A stretch of 44,109 bases of DNA from Chromera velia (Eukaryota > Sar > Chromeraceae), in contig JAHBMJ010005896.1 in the NCBI GenBank assembly GCA_018398765.1, positions 10,001 through 54,109 of the forward strand. The letters are read 5' to 3'. The position numbers were made by a program, and so were the translations under genes. Below, in pieces: positions 20,504-33,188 of the stretch (within the stretch, counting starts at the first letter, position 1; each line of letters starts with the position of its first letter). Under the pieces are notes generated by a model. It had not been told where the DNA came from and did no database searches. It saw only the letters and a list, made by a program, of their open reading frames with translations.

Positions 20504-22358
20504 CTGCAGATAGACATTGAGGAATGCAAATTCTCTCCTCGTCTTTTCTATGTCACTTGAGTTTGTATTTGCATGCATCAAAAAAAGGAGTTGCAGAAAG
20601 GCAGCTGAACTTCCCGTGTTGTCTCTTCTGTCCTGCCCCTTTTTTCAGTCAACTCTTCGTTTTGAGAATGGATCTTCGTTCCCAGTGCACATTCTCTTTC
20701 TGATGCAGGGAAGAAAGCGTCTTTCCAATTGATCCTGAAAGTGCCCATGCAGAAACTGAAAGGAAATCCATTTGAAAAGAAAAGAAATAAACTTAGTATT
20801 ATCAAAGAGAGCACAATACAGGGTCTGAAAATTCCCGTAGAGATCTCAAAAATTGCACGGCCCAAAGAATCTGCCATACGGTGCACATACATGCACATTC
20901 CGACACCAGGTATCCGAACAAATCACGTCGACTTTCAAGTTCGCAATGCAGATTTCACAATGCCCCACCACCATACACAAAGCGACTACTTACTACATAT
21001 GCACACCGAACCGCATGAAGGCTGCATGTCAAGTGGTGCAGACGGTGGAGCTCAGGTGCTCCGCCATCGTCCGGAGAGGGACGTAGACGGGACGAATGGA
21101 AAACACGGCGCAGGAAGAGAGTCGAGTTCGACAGGATGTACAGTGGGAGACGGAAAGATAAGAGAGCGCTTACTTTGCAATGTCCGTTTGGGGCCTTCCT
21201 GGAAAATAGCTCACGTGAATTTTCTTTAGATAGGCCAAGTATTCCAACCGAGGAAAAAGTTTGTACTGAAACATTGTAAGGCCCTCAGTCTGTCTCAAGA
21301 AGGAGACGGCCGATCAAAGCACGATCCTTAGCAAAGCTTGGAATCTCTATTCAATGGCTGCCATTCCAGTCATGGCCCCAAATACACAACAAAACAATGT
21401 GGCAAACATCGGGCTTCAGTCCTTGAGTGCGCAGCCGTCAGTCTTTGTACGTTTCACCATACTGCTAGCTGATTGACTATATATAGCATTCATTCAATGA
21501 CCGATTCATTCCAATGATTGCATGCATGCAGGAACAAGGTGAGAAGGCGACGCCAGGAATCCGCCATGCACATGCATGCATGCAACCTGCATGTGCAACA
21601 CACACACCTCGCCGATCGGCATGCAAGCATGCATGTCATCTTTTCAATGGCGATTCTATACGCATTCATAAAAGGCGTTTATAGACGTGATCGATTCGAT
21701 CATTTAGCACTACGTGAAAAATGGAGGAGAATTAGAGTGAGGATACCAATTTAAGAGCGCACGTGCGATGCAAAGAGCGAGGGAGAATCAGGGGTCGAAA
21801 CGGGTTCAGTTATACTCATAGTCACCGTTTGGAGCAACATATACAAACCAATGAATCTGTAGAGCAAGTGATCACCACGCTGGCCCTTCTCATGCAGAGG
21901 CTTCCTGAAAGTGGAAGACTGTTAATCTCATTGCAAAGCTGCACTAGCTTGACCATCTTTTGGTGACCTGGTATGGCGAAGAACTTCCTGAGGTCGGTTG
22001 AGTGTTGCACAGAGTTGCACGCATGCAACACATGTAGTTGAACCTCTGCTACCCCTCGTTTGTACCTTCCTCTCTGCAGTGACAAGGACGTTGCCCTCCT
22101 CGACAGGGCGAGCAACGTCCTTCCCCCCGGGGCGAAGGAAAGGAATGCAGTCACAGGTTGGACGGCGCGCGTATGGGGAGGGTGATTTCTGTATGGGGAA
22201 GGAAGTGAAAAGGACGAAGTAAAGAGTGGAGAGCCAGCAGGAGGGGGAAGATGTAAAAGATGCATAACATGAGCATGCAAAGAAAAGACAGACTTGCTGT
22301 GTCTGCAGTGCTTGATGGATCGATACAGAGCCTGTGCGCAACAGCACGAGATGAAAAG
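20504..22358. promoter_or_regulatory. Intergenic region with TGCATGC motif cluster
   Basis: No firm exon here. Between 21518 and 21636 there is a cluster of GCATGC/TGCATGC cores: TTGCATGCATGCA (21519-21530), CATGCATGCATGCA (about 21571-21583) and GGCATGCAAGCATGCATG (21618-21635), plus TATATATA near 21478. TGCATGC is a known AP2-factor-type promoter motif in Toxoplasma and related parasites. Its position upstream of the next plus-strand gene and behind the mL53-like gene suggests a promoter. A plus-strand ORF at 20729-21229 has no splice or composition support. Confidence 0.4.
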
Positions 22359-23555
22359 ATGAAGTCCATTTCCGTGGCGCACCGAACTTCTTCCCCTTTT
22401 CTTCACTGTCTGACCGATTGCGTCAATCCTCATGCCTTGCTCCTTGCAGCATTAAAGAAGAAGTGGCAGGAACGTAAAAACGTCGCAATCACGCCGACAG
22501 ACAGGTAGGTCTGTTGTCTTGTGTCCCTTCAAAGGGATAGTTGAGGCTCTGCAAAAAGGGTGCGCATGCACCTGTCGTGTCGGCTCTCTTGGAGTACCTC
22601 TCTCCCTTGCTTCCATCCATTCGTCTATTCAGCTCCCCGTCTCTGTTCACCTTCTCTTTTGTTCTCCCTTCCTGTCGTTCGTTCTTCTACTTGCCAGCGA
22701 ATATCATTCCAAGTCTGCAGTTTTTTCTTCTTCTCTTCTCTGCCCACTCTCCGATAACCGCTTTCGTCGCGTTGCTCCTCTTTTCTATCCTACGACTGTC
22801 TGTTTCGGCTTCTCTGTCTGACCCTCCTTCCCTCTGCTTCCTTAATTCTCTGCAGAACGCCTCTGTTGTTAGAGGCACAGAAGAGCAGAGCACTGAAACA
22901 AACTCAGAGGTCGGTGTATTTTCTTTAACGTGGTTGGCAAGAATGAATGAAGAGGGAGGGAGAGAGGGAGGGAGGAGAGAGAGACCACATGACTGCTTGT
23001 TTGCTCTTACAATTCGTTAGCAGTGTCGTCACTCTGCATACATTGCTTCAGAGGGGTGTCGGTAGAATGAACGGGAGACATGTACAATCGGAATGCGCAG
23101 AAGGAAACTTGGCATACTTGTGGTGTGAGTTGGAATGACAGACTGAAAGTCGCTAGCTGACAACTTGGCATTTCGATTGAGCCGTGAGTCGACTGTTCGA
23201 AGGATCAGGGGGGCAATTTGTTTTTTCGGGTTTGATTTGGAACGCAATATCCATTTCTGCAGATCAAATTTCGAGGAGGATATTAACGTGGACAAGTACT
23301 ACGACACCCTGCCCGTCAAGCCTGGTTCCTGTTGGTGGAATGCGATAGCTGATCCCTATGCAGTGCCTCCGAACAATGCCCGACTGAACGCAAGGCGCGA
23401 CAGAGCACTTCTCTCCCTGGACGTCCGGATACCTGTACGTCCCTTCCGGTCTCACCCTTCCCCCCCCCCCCTCTCTCTCTCTTTCTCTCTCTCTCTCTCT
23501 GTCTGTGTGTGTGTGTGTGTATGTGTGTGTGAGTATGTGTGTGTATGTATGTATG

Positions 23556-23593
<38 letters not shown>

Positions 23594-25752
23594 TATCTGT
23601 GTGTTTGGGGGGTTGTGTGTGAGTTTGTCAGTCTGCGACTGAGCATGAGTGCGCGCGAGTGTTTCCATCTTTTTTTTTCTCTCCTTCCCTCCCTTGCCCC
23701 CTTCCTCTGTGTGTTTATAGACATCCACTATCCTTTCGTCATTTTGATTTGTTGTTTTGTGCGAAGGTCTGCGCCTGAAGTTCTTTGTGTGCCTGCCGTC
23801 TCTGTCGTTCTTCTTTTTCTGTCATCTACTAGTCTCCTTTCGCTTCACCTTCGTCCTGTTTTTCTTTCCTCCTTACAGCCGACTTCCTTCGCTTGGTTGC
23901 TTTTTTCCGTGCTTCTGCCTTCTCCCTACTCCTCGAAAAGGAAAAGAAATGTCCTCAAATTCAGAACATTATTGATAGACGACAGATTATTTTCTAGCCT
24001 TTCAATGCGAGGACTACCCGGACCAGTTGGAAGATTTTGCGAAATCAAAAGCGAATCATGTCTGCTTTCACCCACCCTGTCGACTCTTCGGCCTTTGCCT
24101 TCAGGAGACCATTCTGATGACAGGAGAGGGCAGGTGCGCGCTGTCAAACACCAAACTCCCGCATTCCCCTCACAGGCATCCGTGGTGCTTCCGGTGGTGT
24201 GCAATGGCGACGCAGAGATTCGAGTCGCGCTGGAGTACGTCGGTTTGATCTATTGATCATCATTCCTGTCAAAAGAACCAAGAAAACACATACATGTTTG
24301 TACTGCGAGGCACCATCTGCAGCCCCTCAGTGAATGAGCCTGTCGCTCATCGAATGTCACCGCAGTCTCGGCAATTGGTCTGTCAGCATCTCTACCCGCC
24401 TCTGGTTCTCTTCGTCCTTAAGACGCGTTCTTTTAATTCGCTCTCTGATTGTGTCGTGTTTTGATTTCTCTCTGGTTCTGTCTGTCCCTCTTTGCGACTT
24501 CTCACTTTCTGTCCCTTTCGTGTGTGTTTGCGTATCCCTCAGTGAGTGGTCGGTCGTCGTCTTTCATTCGTTCATTTCTTGCAGGTCGGAAAATAGAGAT
24601 TGACATCGAGGAAAAGCTATCAACCATCTCCGAACTGTGTGTCACTCGGCCCCCCAGCCTCAGGGCCATCAACAGACTGGGGCCCCACTGCCTAGTGAGG
24701 GACCATCAGGCCTCCCTGGTCAAACAGCTGAGGGCAGAGGTGCACTTTCAGGTCTCCAGCAGACGACCAGCCGCAGTCCTTAAAAAGGAAATGCCGGGAA
24801 ACCCCCAAAGAAACGGGTAATTTCTTTCTTAGTGAATTGTTGTCGATGGAACTTCTCATTGAAAAAAAAGACTGCAACTCCTTACAAAATCGGGGGCTTC
24901 CTTTTCTCTCTCGTGATGCCCTTTCTTTGTCTTTTTGACTTGCTCCCTCCCTTCACAATGAGTGCAGATCCACAGCTGACAAAAGACACCCCGTTCCCCT
25001 CAAGCACTGCTGCTTGCCACACTTCTCACATTTGCACGCTTCTGTTTCCAGACCGTCAGAATGAATGAATGCTTTTCAGATAGAAGTTGTGTGTCTGCCT
25101 GTGTGTCTGTCTGTCTCTTTGTCTTTATCTCTCCAGGCACCGTTGCATGGAATTAGAGAAAGTGTCTGCGAAGAAGGAGACGACCCCAGAGAACGGAGAG
25201 GTCCTCCAAGAATTCATCCCGCCCTTCTCTGCGCCCAAGGGAGAGGCAGAACAGCAGGTGTCCTTTGGCAGAGCCGCGCTGTACAGGGTCTGCGTTCGGA
25301 GAAGCGCGAGCCCCTACGGTTTCGTCGTCTGCGCGGTGCTACCTCCCGATAGAGCTGCGGAGTTCAAAATTGATCTCAACGGACAATTCACGGTATCTGA
25401 GGACAACAAAAGAATTGTCCGTTCGTTCGCACAGCCAGCTGTGTGGAGATGTTCTCGTCTACTTTGTTCTTTCTTCTCATTCTCGTCCGCTTGAGAAATT
25501 TGAATTGATTTTCCCGTGTATCCGTGTGTTTGCTGTTCTCTTCGTCGCCTTCGTCTCCTTCTTTCTCCCGCTAAAAGTCTCTGGTCTTCTTTGCTTTCAG
25601 CCTCTGGGAAGAATTGGAACTGCCTTGAAAAGATTCTTTCTGTAGGGTTTCACTTCATAGGACGATGGCAACAGCCTGAAGTCCCTGGATGGATGGTATT
25701 TGAGATCTCTTGTGTCACCCCAGATGCGTGCCTTCGTTCACTCTTTTTCTTG

Positions 25753-25799
<47 letters not shown>

Positions 25800-28703
25800 C
25801 TCTACAAGTGCAGCCGGGAACGAAAGCGCCGGATCGCCTGTCGCACACTTTTCCGATTGGGGGCACGGCACTACGGGAAACTGCACCTCTCGCCTGGCAG
25901 GTTCTCCGGTTTACAGAAGAATTTTGGAGGTTAGGGAGTGACGGGGGGGTGGAGTACATTGAGATGCTTTGTGCTCTGCGCAATTGTAGGCATTGCTCAG
26001 ATCTTTTTGAGTCACCCTACTCACACCAGGCCGTCATTCATTCATTCCCTTTCGAATAGTTAACCTCCAAAGAACTTGTTCCCTTTCGTGTTCCACTCAC
26101 TCGACCTTCTCTCTTGGAATGCGCTCTTGCAGTTTGCAGATACTTTTACGATGACTCTTCCTTGCTTTGATTCTCTTTTTGTCCTTGCAGGCTTCAGCTC
26201 ACTCAGCTGGTTGCCGATTTCATCAGAGGGGAAGACGGGCACTGGTATTTCATCCAAGTCAGTCAGTAACATGAACAGCAGCAACAGCACAATTAAGACT
26301 CATTCATGCATCCTCTTCAGATGAGGGACATGGGTAAAGTTCAGGACAACCGCTGACTGATGCGCTGTCTCCTCCATATCAGTTGCAGATCTAGGAGAGG
26401 AGGTAGATCAGATTCGCAATAAAGAGCCGCGGCATACAGGTCGTCTGACTGATTTCTTTTTCAGTGGATTTATTTTTCCCCTTTCTTCTGCTTTCGTCTC
26501 TTGTTTGTACGTATCTTCCTTCGTTCTGTTTGATTGAGTGCAGGTAAAGGCATTCCGAATCAGAAAGGGATGGAAACCCCTCCCGTTGGATGACGTGTGA
26601 GTCTCAAGGAAGGAAGGAAGGAAGGAAGGAGGGAAGGAAGGAAGGAAGGAAGGAAGGATCGAGGGAATGTGCCCTAAGCAGGGGCGTGGTCCTGAGATGA
26701 AAGAGAGAGAGAGAGAGTTTATTCACATTTGTCTCTCCTACGCTTCTTTCTCTCCTTCTATGTCTCTCTCTCTTTCTCTCTCTCTCTCTTTCGTTCGTTC
26801 TTTCGTTCTTTCGTTTCCCTGTCTTTTCGCCGATCTCTCTATCGATCTCTTTATGTTTCTTCCGAGCTGTCACCCCGTCTGTAGAAGAACATAAGAAAAG
26901 AAGTCTTCACGTCTCTCTCTCTCTCTCTGTCTGTCTGTCTGTGCAGTCCCGGGGACGACGACGATGACGGTGGAGGAGGGGGAAAGTCTGGGTCCATTCT
27001 CAAAAGTCTCCGGGACAAAGTCCCAAGAAGCTGCTGTCCGATGTGCAATGTCGAGCTCGAGCGCACACGTCTGTGCAAAGATGCGAACTTCCGCATGGTC
27101 ATCGAAGCATGCCACCACCTGAGGAAAAGAGGGGTCGACGTTGTGGCCCCGAAAGAGTGGGCCATTACCAGAATGACTCTATCTGGCACGGTCCGTCCGT
27201 CCGTCTGCTCGATCGTCTCTCTCATTGGTGCATGCATGGCTGCTTTGCCTGTTACTCCCTAAAACAAACCCAAGCGGACCAATTCAGCCCTCCTCCGCAG
27301 TGTTGCGGTGAAAAGAATTAACCGCCGACGTATTGCAGGCACGCCTTAAATGGGCCTGTTGCACCCGAGAAGGTTCCTTTGTCTCGATCTTTTGATACGC
27401 TGGAAAAATAAAGTAAAATGTGTCTGAAACAAAGACAGGCTGGGGGGTTTTGCAGCTCTTCTGTCCCTGATGCATTCGCATAGGTAGAACCTAGATGCAT
27501 GATCGTCTTCGCTCTAGGCCTGCTGGAAAGATTCACATCAACGCAAATATACATATATGCAGGCGTGTGTGTGCGTGCGTGAGTATGTGCGTGCAGCTGC
27601 GGATTTGTGAGACTTGCTACAGTCTGTACACTGCGGAGAGGGAACTGATGGAGGTGGAACTGCAAATGGCGGCTGCCCTCGGACTTCCCCTCCCTCGCCC
27701 TGTTGACGGAAGCTCCCCTTCCCCTTTCGGTGCGGCATTCCAATTCGCTGGTGTGATCGATAACATCTGCACGGCCTTGCGCCCTTCAGATTCTCAGCAC
27801 GTCTTCAACAGAAAGGCTGTGAACAGACCGATGCCTAAAGACGTTGAGGCTCTGGCTCAGTGCGCTCTCGAAGACCGTACCTCGCAGCGCAATGACTTGA
27901 TTCGAAACTTCGGTGGGGTTCCCGATAAGGGAGAGGTGGGCGGATTCGGTGGGAAGAAGCTTGGCCTCTCCGGTGGGGATCATGAGAGGGACAGCAAAGA
28001 AAGCGGAAAGGAGGGGGGTATGAGGAGATCGTGGAGGGTTCTGGCTGGAGGCGAAGCTGTGAAGCTCAAACAGGTGATTCCTTCCGTCTGTCTTTTCTGT
28101 TCATTAAATAAATGCATGACGGGTTCTTTTGTTGGGTTTCGGTGTGTTGATCGACCAATTTCTTCTTCTCGTAAGACAGGTATGACTACATGGCAATAAC
28201 CGCACACCAGATCTCCTGAACTCGTCGACACGTATCAAAAGAGTGAAATGAAGAGCAGGCTTCAATTTTGTTGCTTTCAGCAGGGACCATCTTTCAAGAA
28301 AACCTTTCGTGCGGTCCAGTCGACTTGCATTGCATGTGTGCTCACAAGAAGGGGGAAAACACTCGATTGACCCAGCCCTCTGAAATTCCATGCGTACGTT
28401 TGTTTTGCAATTACATGCATTCACTTGATCAGTAGAAGTGAAACAGAGTAGACTTCGAGGCATCTCGTCAGCAAACAGAAAGGCACAAAGCCATTGACAA
28501 GTTCTTCTTCAGAAACGAACAAATTTTGTGCATTAAGCAAAGGGGGAGAAGAGCTCCTGCAACTTCAATTGGTCCATGCATCAAATTTTCAGGCATTTAA
28601 TTACTTTCTTCTTCTTCTTCTTCTTCTTTTTCTTCTCTCTCTGTCTCTCTCTCTCTTTCTATTGATCTATCTATCTTTTCCCCCTCCGTGTGTGTGTGTA
28701 TGT

Positions 28704-28744
<41 letters not shown>

Positions 28745-30121
28745 CGCGTGTGTGTGTGTGTGTGTGTGTGCGTACGTGCGTGCGTGCTTGAACAGGACCC
28801 ATACGTCTGGAATCCCGTTCCCGAGAGCCTCTATCAGTGGAGAGTTGTCAGTCACACATTCGCGCTGTTCCCTTCCACGCTCTGTCTCTGAAGAAGATTT
28901 CGTCGGAGACTTCCCTTCTGCTGCCTTTCCTCATGCAGCGCTTTGAGCTGAGCAACGAGTAGAACCTGTCGTTCTTTTCTGCTATTCCTGTCAGACCAAA
29001 TGAAGCAAATGCATGTCTTGACGCTTTTGGCGGAAAAAAATTCAATAGATTCGTCAGAGGGGAAAAGAAGGCAGAGGAATCACATGCGTCGCATCTCTTT
29101 TGTCTCTTTTTGTAATGGCAATCGGTTTCCGTGACTTGATCAATTTTCCTCTCACTCACTCAGCCGTCTCTCCCACTTACACATTGTTGTCCTTCCTGAG
29201 GTTTTTCTCTTGGAGCAGGAAGAATCCTTCGAGGGTGCACAGTGTACGTCTGTGTAATAGACTGAAGCCAGACAGAAAGGAGAAGCTCCCTTTTTCACGA
29301 CATTTTGTACTCAAGAAATGAAAACAAAACAAAACCGCAATCCGAACATCCGCAGATGGTCTTCTTCCACACGCTTGACAGCCTCCCCCCCGACGTCCTC
29401 GACGCCCTCCAGCATTCGAGCGTGAACATTCAATACTCCGTCTTTGGAGAAAAGAGAGTCATCCCTCTTTGTGCTGCAGACTCAAATCCGGTCAGTCAGT
29501 TGATCAGGCAGGCAGAAAGACAGTCTTTGAGAGAGAGAGTGAGTTCAAGAGTCAGTTCCGCCGGCGAGCTAGTCCGTCCACTACCGAGTCAGTGGGTCGG
29601 TTGTTCAGTCAGTTGGTCCGCCAGGGAGGCAGTCAATCATTGAGTAGGGTCGCCACTTCAGAGGCACACGCACACATGCACGCACTCACACTCACATAGG
29701 CTAATGCGGAGACGAACGCGAAGAGAAAGAGACAGAGCACGTGATTGCCGTTATGTCGTCCCTTTCATAGCCTTTCCACTTTGCAAAGAAGTGGGAAGGC
29801 CACACTGCTGCATCTCCCGCCTCTTCCTGTTTGCGCTAAAATCGGTTTTTTTTTCCTTTTTCAATTTATCTATCTCGACTCGTTGAATGCAGGTTATGCT
29901 GGATACCATCCGAGTGCACTATGGGTTCTCAGCCACTAAAATGCTTGCGGAATGCTTTGAGGTCAGTCAGGCAGTCGGGCAGATCGGAGGATGGACGGAC
30001 AGACTGATAAACAGGTGAATAGACGGATGTGTGGGCAGGAGCTGCATAGACAGATGGACACGCCAGACGAAGAGACAAACGAGCACAGCAGACAGACAGA
30101 CAGACAGACAGACAGGCAGGC

Positions 30122-30154
<33 letters not shown>

Positions 30155-30155
30155 C

Positions 30156-30188
<33 letters not shown>

Positions 30189-33188
30189 TAGACAGAGAGT
30201 CATTTCGATTGCTAAAAAGCAGGCCGACAGAGACCCCGCGAGTATGGACGGCTGACAGAGTTGCAGAGAGAGAGACGGGTAGGCCGACAGGCCAGCCGAG
30301 GCAAACGATGGGTGGGTATGCACACCTATCGAAACACGGACTTACGAATACACACACAGTGCGTGTTCCGATTCAATTATCAGAGTTGTGCGTCGACATA
30401 ACATCGTCCGCTTAATGACCTCCCTCCCTCCCTCTACGCGCATGCATGGTCGGTCGGTGTATTCCGATGATGACGCACGCAGGTGGGACCCGGGAGCCAC
30501 GCGAGATTTGATCTCATCCAGGACCTCCCTCCCCTTCCTGCGCATTCCCCCACGGGGAACCCCGCCTTGGCGGATTTGGGGTTTGTCGAAGCCTCCACTG
30601 AGCCCACAAAGTTCAACATCGGGAGCCTCAGCCAAACCGTTCCAGCGTTGCAGAGACGTGCAGCCGTCGACAAGAGACCTTCCTCCATGGGAACCCGAAC
30701 TTACGAGAAGCCTCAGCTTGCACCCGGACTGCTGGCGGCGTCGTCGTCGACTGGGGCCCTTATCGCCGGAGGGGAACTGGTAGACAACGTTCGTGTACTT
30801 GCGTCAGGAAGTTGCGATCTGTCGAGGTGCGTCTCTTGTACCATGAAGTTATAAGAAAAGACGGGACTTTCACACAAAATGAAGTGGGAAGGAAGCCGGT
30901 GAGAACGTAGTGAGGGAGAGCAGACAAGAGAACATGCCAGGCAGAAAACCGAGCAAAAAAGACACGAAGAAAGAAAAGCGTGACGGGGATCACGAAAGCC
31001 AGACGTCATCAAGTCCGTGAAGAAAGAAATAGAGAAAGAGAGAGAGGGAGAGAGAGAAGGATAGAAAGAAACGAAGAACGGAAGCACATGCGCCTGTTTT
31101 TATTTTTTTTTACGTTTTCGTCTTCCCTGATGGTGACCAGACTCTTGTGTTCGAAATTGCAGGCTCCGCAACAAAGTTTCCACGCGGCTTCAGACAAACG
31201 TTCTTCTGTTCTCCTCTACGTTCGGTACCTGTAACCTGACTGTCACATTCGGAATCCACAGAGACGGCAGGGTTCCTTCCCAGTACGTGCCCGTGCGGCC
31301 CTTCGGGGATACCGATCTCATTCTCCCTGCAATTCCTTACTCTTCCTCCGTCCCCCTACCGGATGACTGGCTCTCCTGCTTCAGTAACAGGACAGCAGGG
31401 GGAAATAAGGGCGGGTCAGGCGGGCGTCCAGCATCACCCCAATCAAAGCGTCCAATACACCTGACTCGATCTAGTGACAGACCAGACACCGAATCGCAAC
31501 GCTCCCCTTCCCCCGACTGGGGACACCGTGACAGCGTGTATGAGAGTCCGAACAGAAGCAGAAGCGTCTCCCCAGACGATCTCTCGGAGCGCCGTCTCCG
31601 TGCAATCACCTGGTCGGGACAGATTTGCAGAGAACCCATAGATGTAGGAGTTCCGGAGGGTGTCCGTCTCCATCCGAAAGTTTTACAAGCGCCTCATTCG
31701 AAGACTCACGTCCATTCCCCACAGCGAAGCAGGCGGTCCAGAGAATTCATGTCGGGATCAGAGTCGGAAGAGCAGCTGCAGCAACCCAAGACAGGAATTC
31801 AGAATGCAAGTAAGGGAGAGGGGTGGACTAGGCCTTCCCAAGGCACTAACCATCAGCCTGGCCAGAAAGACAATATGAGTCTGGAAAGGCCTAATAGTGC
31901 ACCGATATTCCAAAGCGTCGGTCGTGAAGCAGCACAAAAGGCTGCAATGCCATCCTCACGTCGACAGATTGCACGAAGAACTCGGGGTTGGAGACAGCCG
32001 TACACTCACGAGATGGGTGTGGGGTTTCAGGGCCTCGTCAACAGCTCCTCCGCTGAAGCGTGTGTCCTCGGATCTGCACTTATGGCACCTCTATTCGTCA
32101 CTTCTCGGCCACAACCAAAAAGAAAACCGGTGTGTCATGTCATTCAAGCACTCTCGCCGTTTCAGTCATTCCGATTTCCCTTGGATCTTTGTGCTCAGCT
32201 CTGTGTTTTCTGTCTTCTCATGGTGTGATGGAATTTGGACCCGCGATAGCTTCTGAAGATATTTTTTGGCGGCAGACAGTTGGCAAATGCGTGTGTCAAA
32301 CATACTTTTGTGTGTTTTTGCTTGATTTTCTCTTCCATTTTCTTTCCATCCTGCATGCAGCAAACGGATCCGAAAAGAACGAAGTCTTTCATTGCCGAGT
32401 ATATCTCCACACCCCAGCAAAGGGGAGTGGGGGGGCCTTGTCACGGTAGAGGGGGCCGAGGTCCCAACGAGTGCGAATGGAGTGGAGACGAGGGCGAATA
32501 TCATGGCACGTACACGCACCAGCACCAAGAACTGCGGGAAGGGGAGGACAGGGGTAGCCGAGGTCTCAACCGAAGTCATTTTGCAGCTGTATATGACAGT
32601 GACTGTCAACCCATCTCCCCCCCCTGTGCAGGTCAGTTCTCAACTTCGCCTTACCAACCTTTGAGTAGCAATCTCGCCTCATACCATTCTCAGGATGCCT
32701 CCCACCTGCCAGACTGTCCAGCAGTACACTCGCCTCCAGTGGATTCATCACGTGGGATGCTCTCTGACCGCCTGCCAATGCGCCAGGGCGAAGGAGAAGG
32801 AAGAGCAGGTCCGCGGGAGGTGCACGGTCTTGCGCCTCCCCCGGAGAGCAGCTATTCTGTCTTCAGTGCGGAGCCAAGTTGCCATGCTCCAAAGGACCCA
32901 TCAGAGACCAACCAGACACCTGGTCACAGCAGCCCTGGGTCCCCTTCATGGAAAAGAAGAAGTTTAGACCACACGATTCCGGGGGAAGGGCGGTTGGGTA
33001 GAGGTGTGAGCGGTGCCGCACGAGGACAAGCAGCTGGTTTCCCGTCTCCGTCGCGAGGACCCCCCTCGCTGAACCCGACTGGAAGTGCAACGCACTTGCG
33101 ACAATCATCTCACCAGAGTCTGCATCCAAACAATCTTCCACGAGCGGGATCAGCAACCAAAAGATTGCAAGCGCCTTCTTCAGATTGA
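22359..33188 (+). CDS. Large conserved-looking protein with split CxxC/CxxC site, C2-like segment and disordered tail
   Basis: Exons: 22359(?)-22504, 22856-22909, 23263-23434, 24012-24059, 24176-24242, 24585-24816, 25137-25420(?), 25646-25695, 25814-25929, 26191-26257, 26544-26596, 26947-27190, 27597-28073, 28796-28846, 29356-29490, 29893-29961, 30483-30826, 31163-32129, 32361-33188. The sum is 4404 nt, 1467 residues plus TGA. Ordered parts read SCWWNAIADPYAVPPN, VVLPVVCNGDAEIRVALEY and ADFIRGEDGHWYFIQVKAF. A CPMC near residue 460 and a CETC near 515 lie either side of an intron and may bind zinc. Residues about 670-790 (YQWRV-MVFFHTLDSLP, PVMLDTIRVHYGF) look C2-like. The last 600 residues are Ser/Pro/Arg-rich and disordered. 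Start codon, the 25420 donor and a skipped candidate exon at 29219 are uncertain. I cannot name the family; a cytoskeletal or apical/ciliary scaffold is only a guess. Confidence 0.7.
23458..23601. repeat. C-tract, (CT)n and (GT)n compound microsatellite in intron
   Basis: Follows the donor GTACGT at 23435 within the intron between exons 23263-23434 and 24012-24059. The long plus-strand ORF across it (23165-24256) reads through this repeat and is not a single exon. Confidence 0.9.
25753..25799. repeat. (CT)n(GT)n microsatellite upstream of an acceptor
   Basis: CT run then GT run ending 14 bases before the start of exon 25814-25929, so the CT part could double as the polypyrimidine tract. Confidence 0.9.
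26605..26657. repeat. (GAAG)n microsatellite
   Basis: GGAA/GAAG repeat beginning shortly after the donor GTGAGT at 26597 in the intron before exon 26947. Confidence 0.9.
28609..28790. repeat. (CTT)n, (CT)n and (GT/GC)n microsatellites upstream of exon 28796
   Basis: Series of pyrimidine and GT runs, including a GCGCGCGCGC core near 28736, ending directly at the acceptor AACAG at 28791-28795. Confidence 0.9.
30087..30190. repeat. (CAGA)n microsatellite in intron
   Basis: Long CAGA/GACA run in the intron between exons 29893-29961 and 30483-30826; the complementary Cys/Ser/Val-rich ORFs are artefacts. Confidence 0.9.

Noticed and set aside
20729-21229. Plus-strand ORF of 166 codons
   Set aside because: Composition is not protein-like, no splice signals or motifs, and it lies in an intergenic region with promoter-like motifs.
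23165-24256. Single plus-strand ORF of 363 codons
   Set aside because: It crosses (CT)n(GT)n repeats and intron; only 23263-23434 and 24012-24242 show splice-bounded coding character, in different frames.
28494-28946. Plus-strand ORF of 150 codons
   Set aside because: Mostly CTT, CT and GT repeat translation; only 28796-28846 in another frame is a plausible exon.
29219-29254. Possible extra exon (EESFEGAQCTS) of the large plus-strand gene
   Set aside because: Acceptor is good but the in-phase donor is weak, and direct joining of 28846 to 29356 gives a better C2-like sequence.
29967-30357. Cys/Ser/Val-rich minus-strand ORFs up to 142 codons
   Set aside because: Antisense translation of the CAGA microsatellite.
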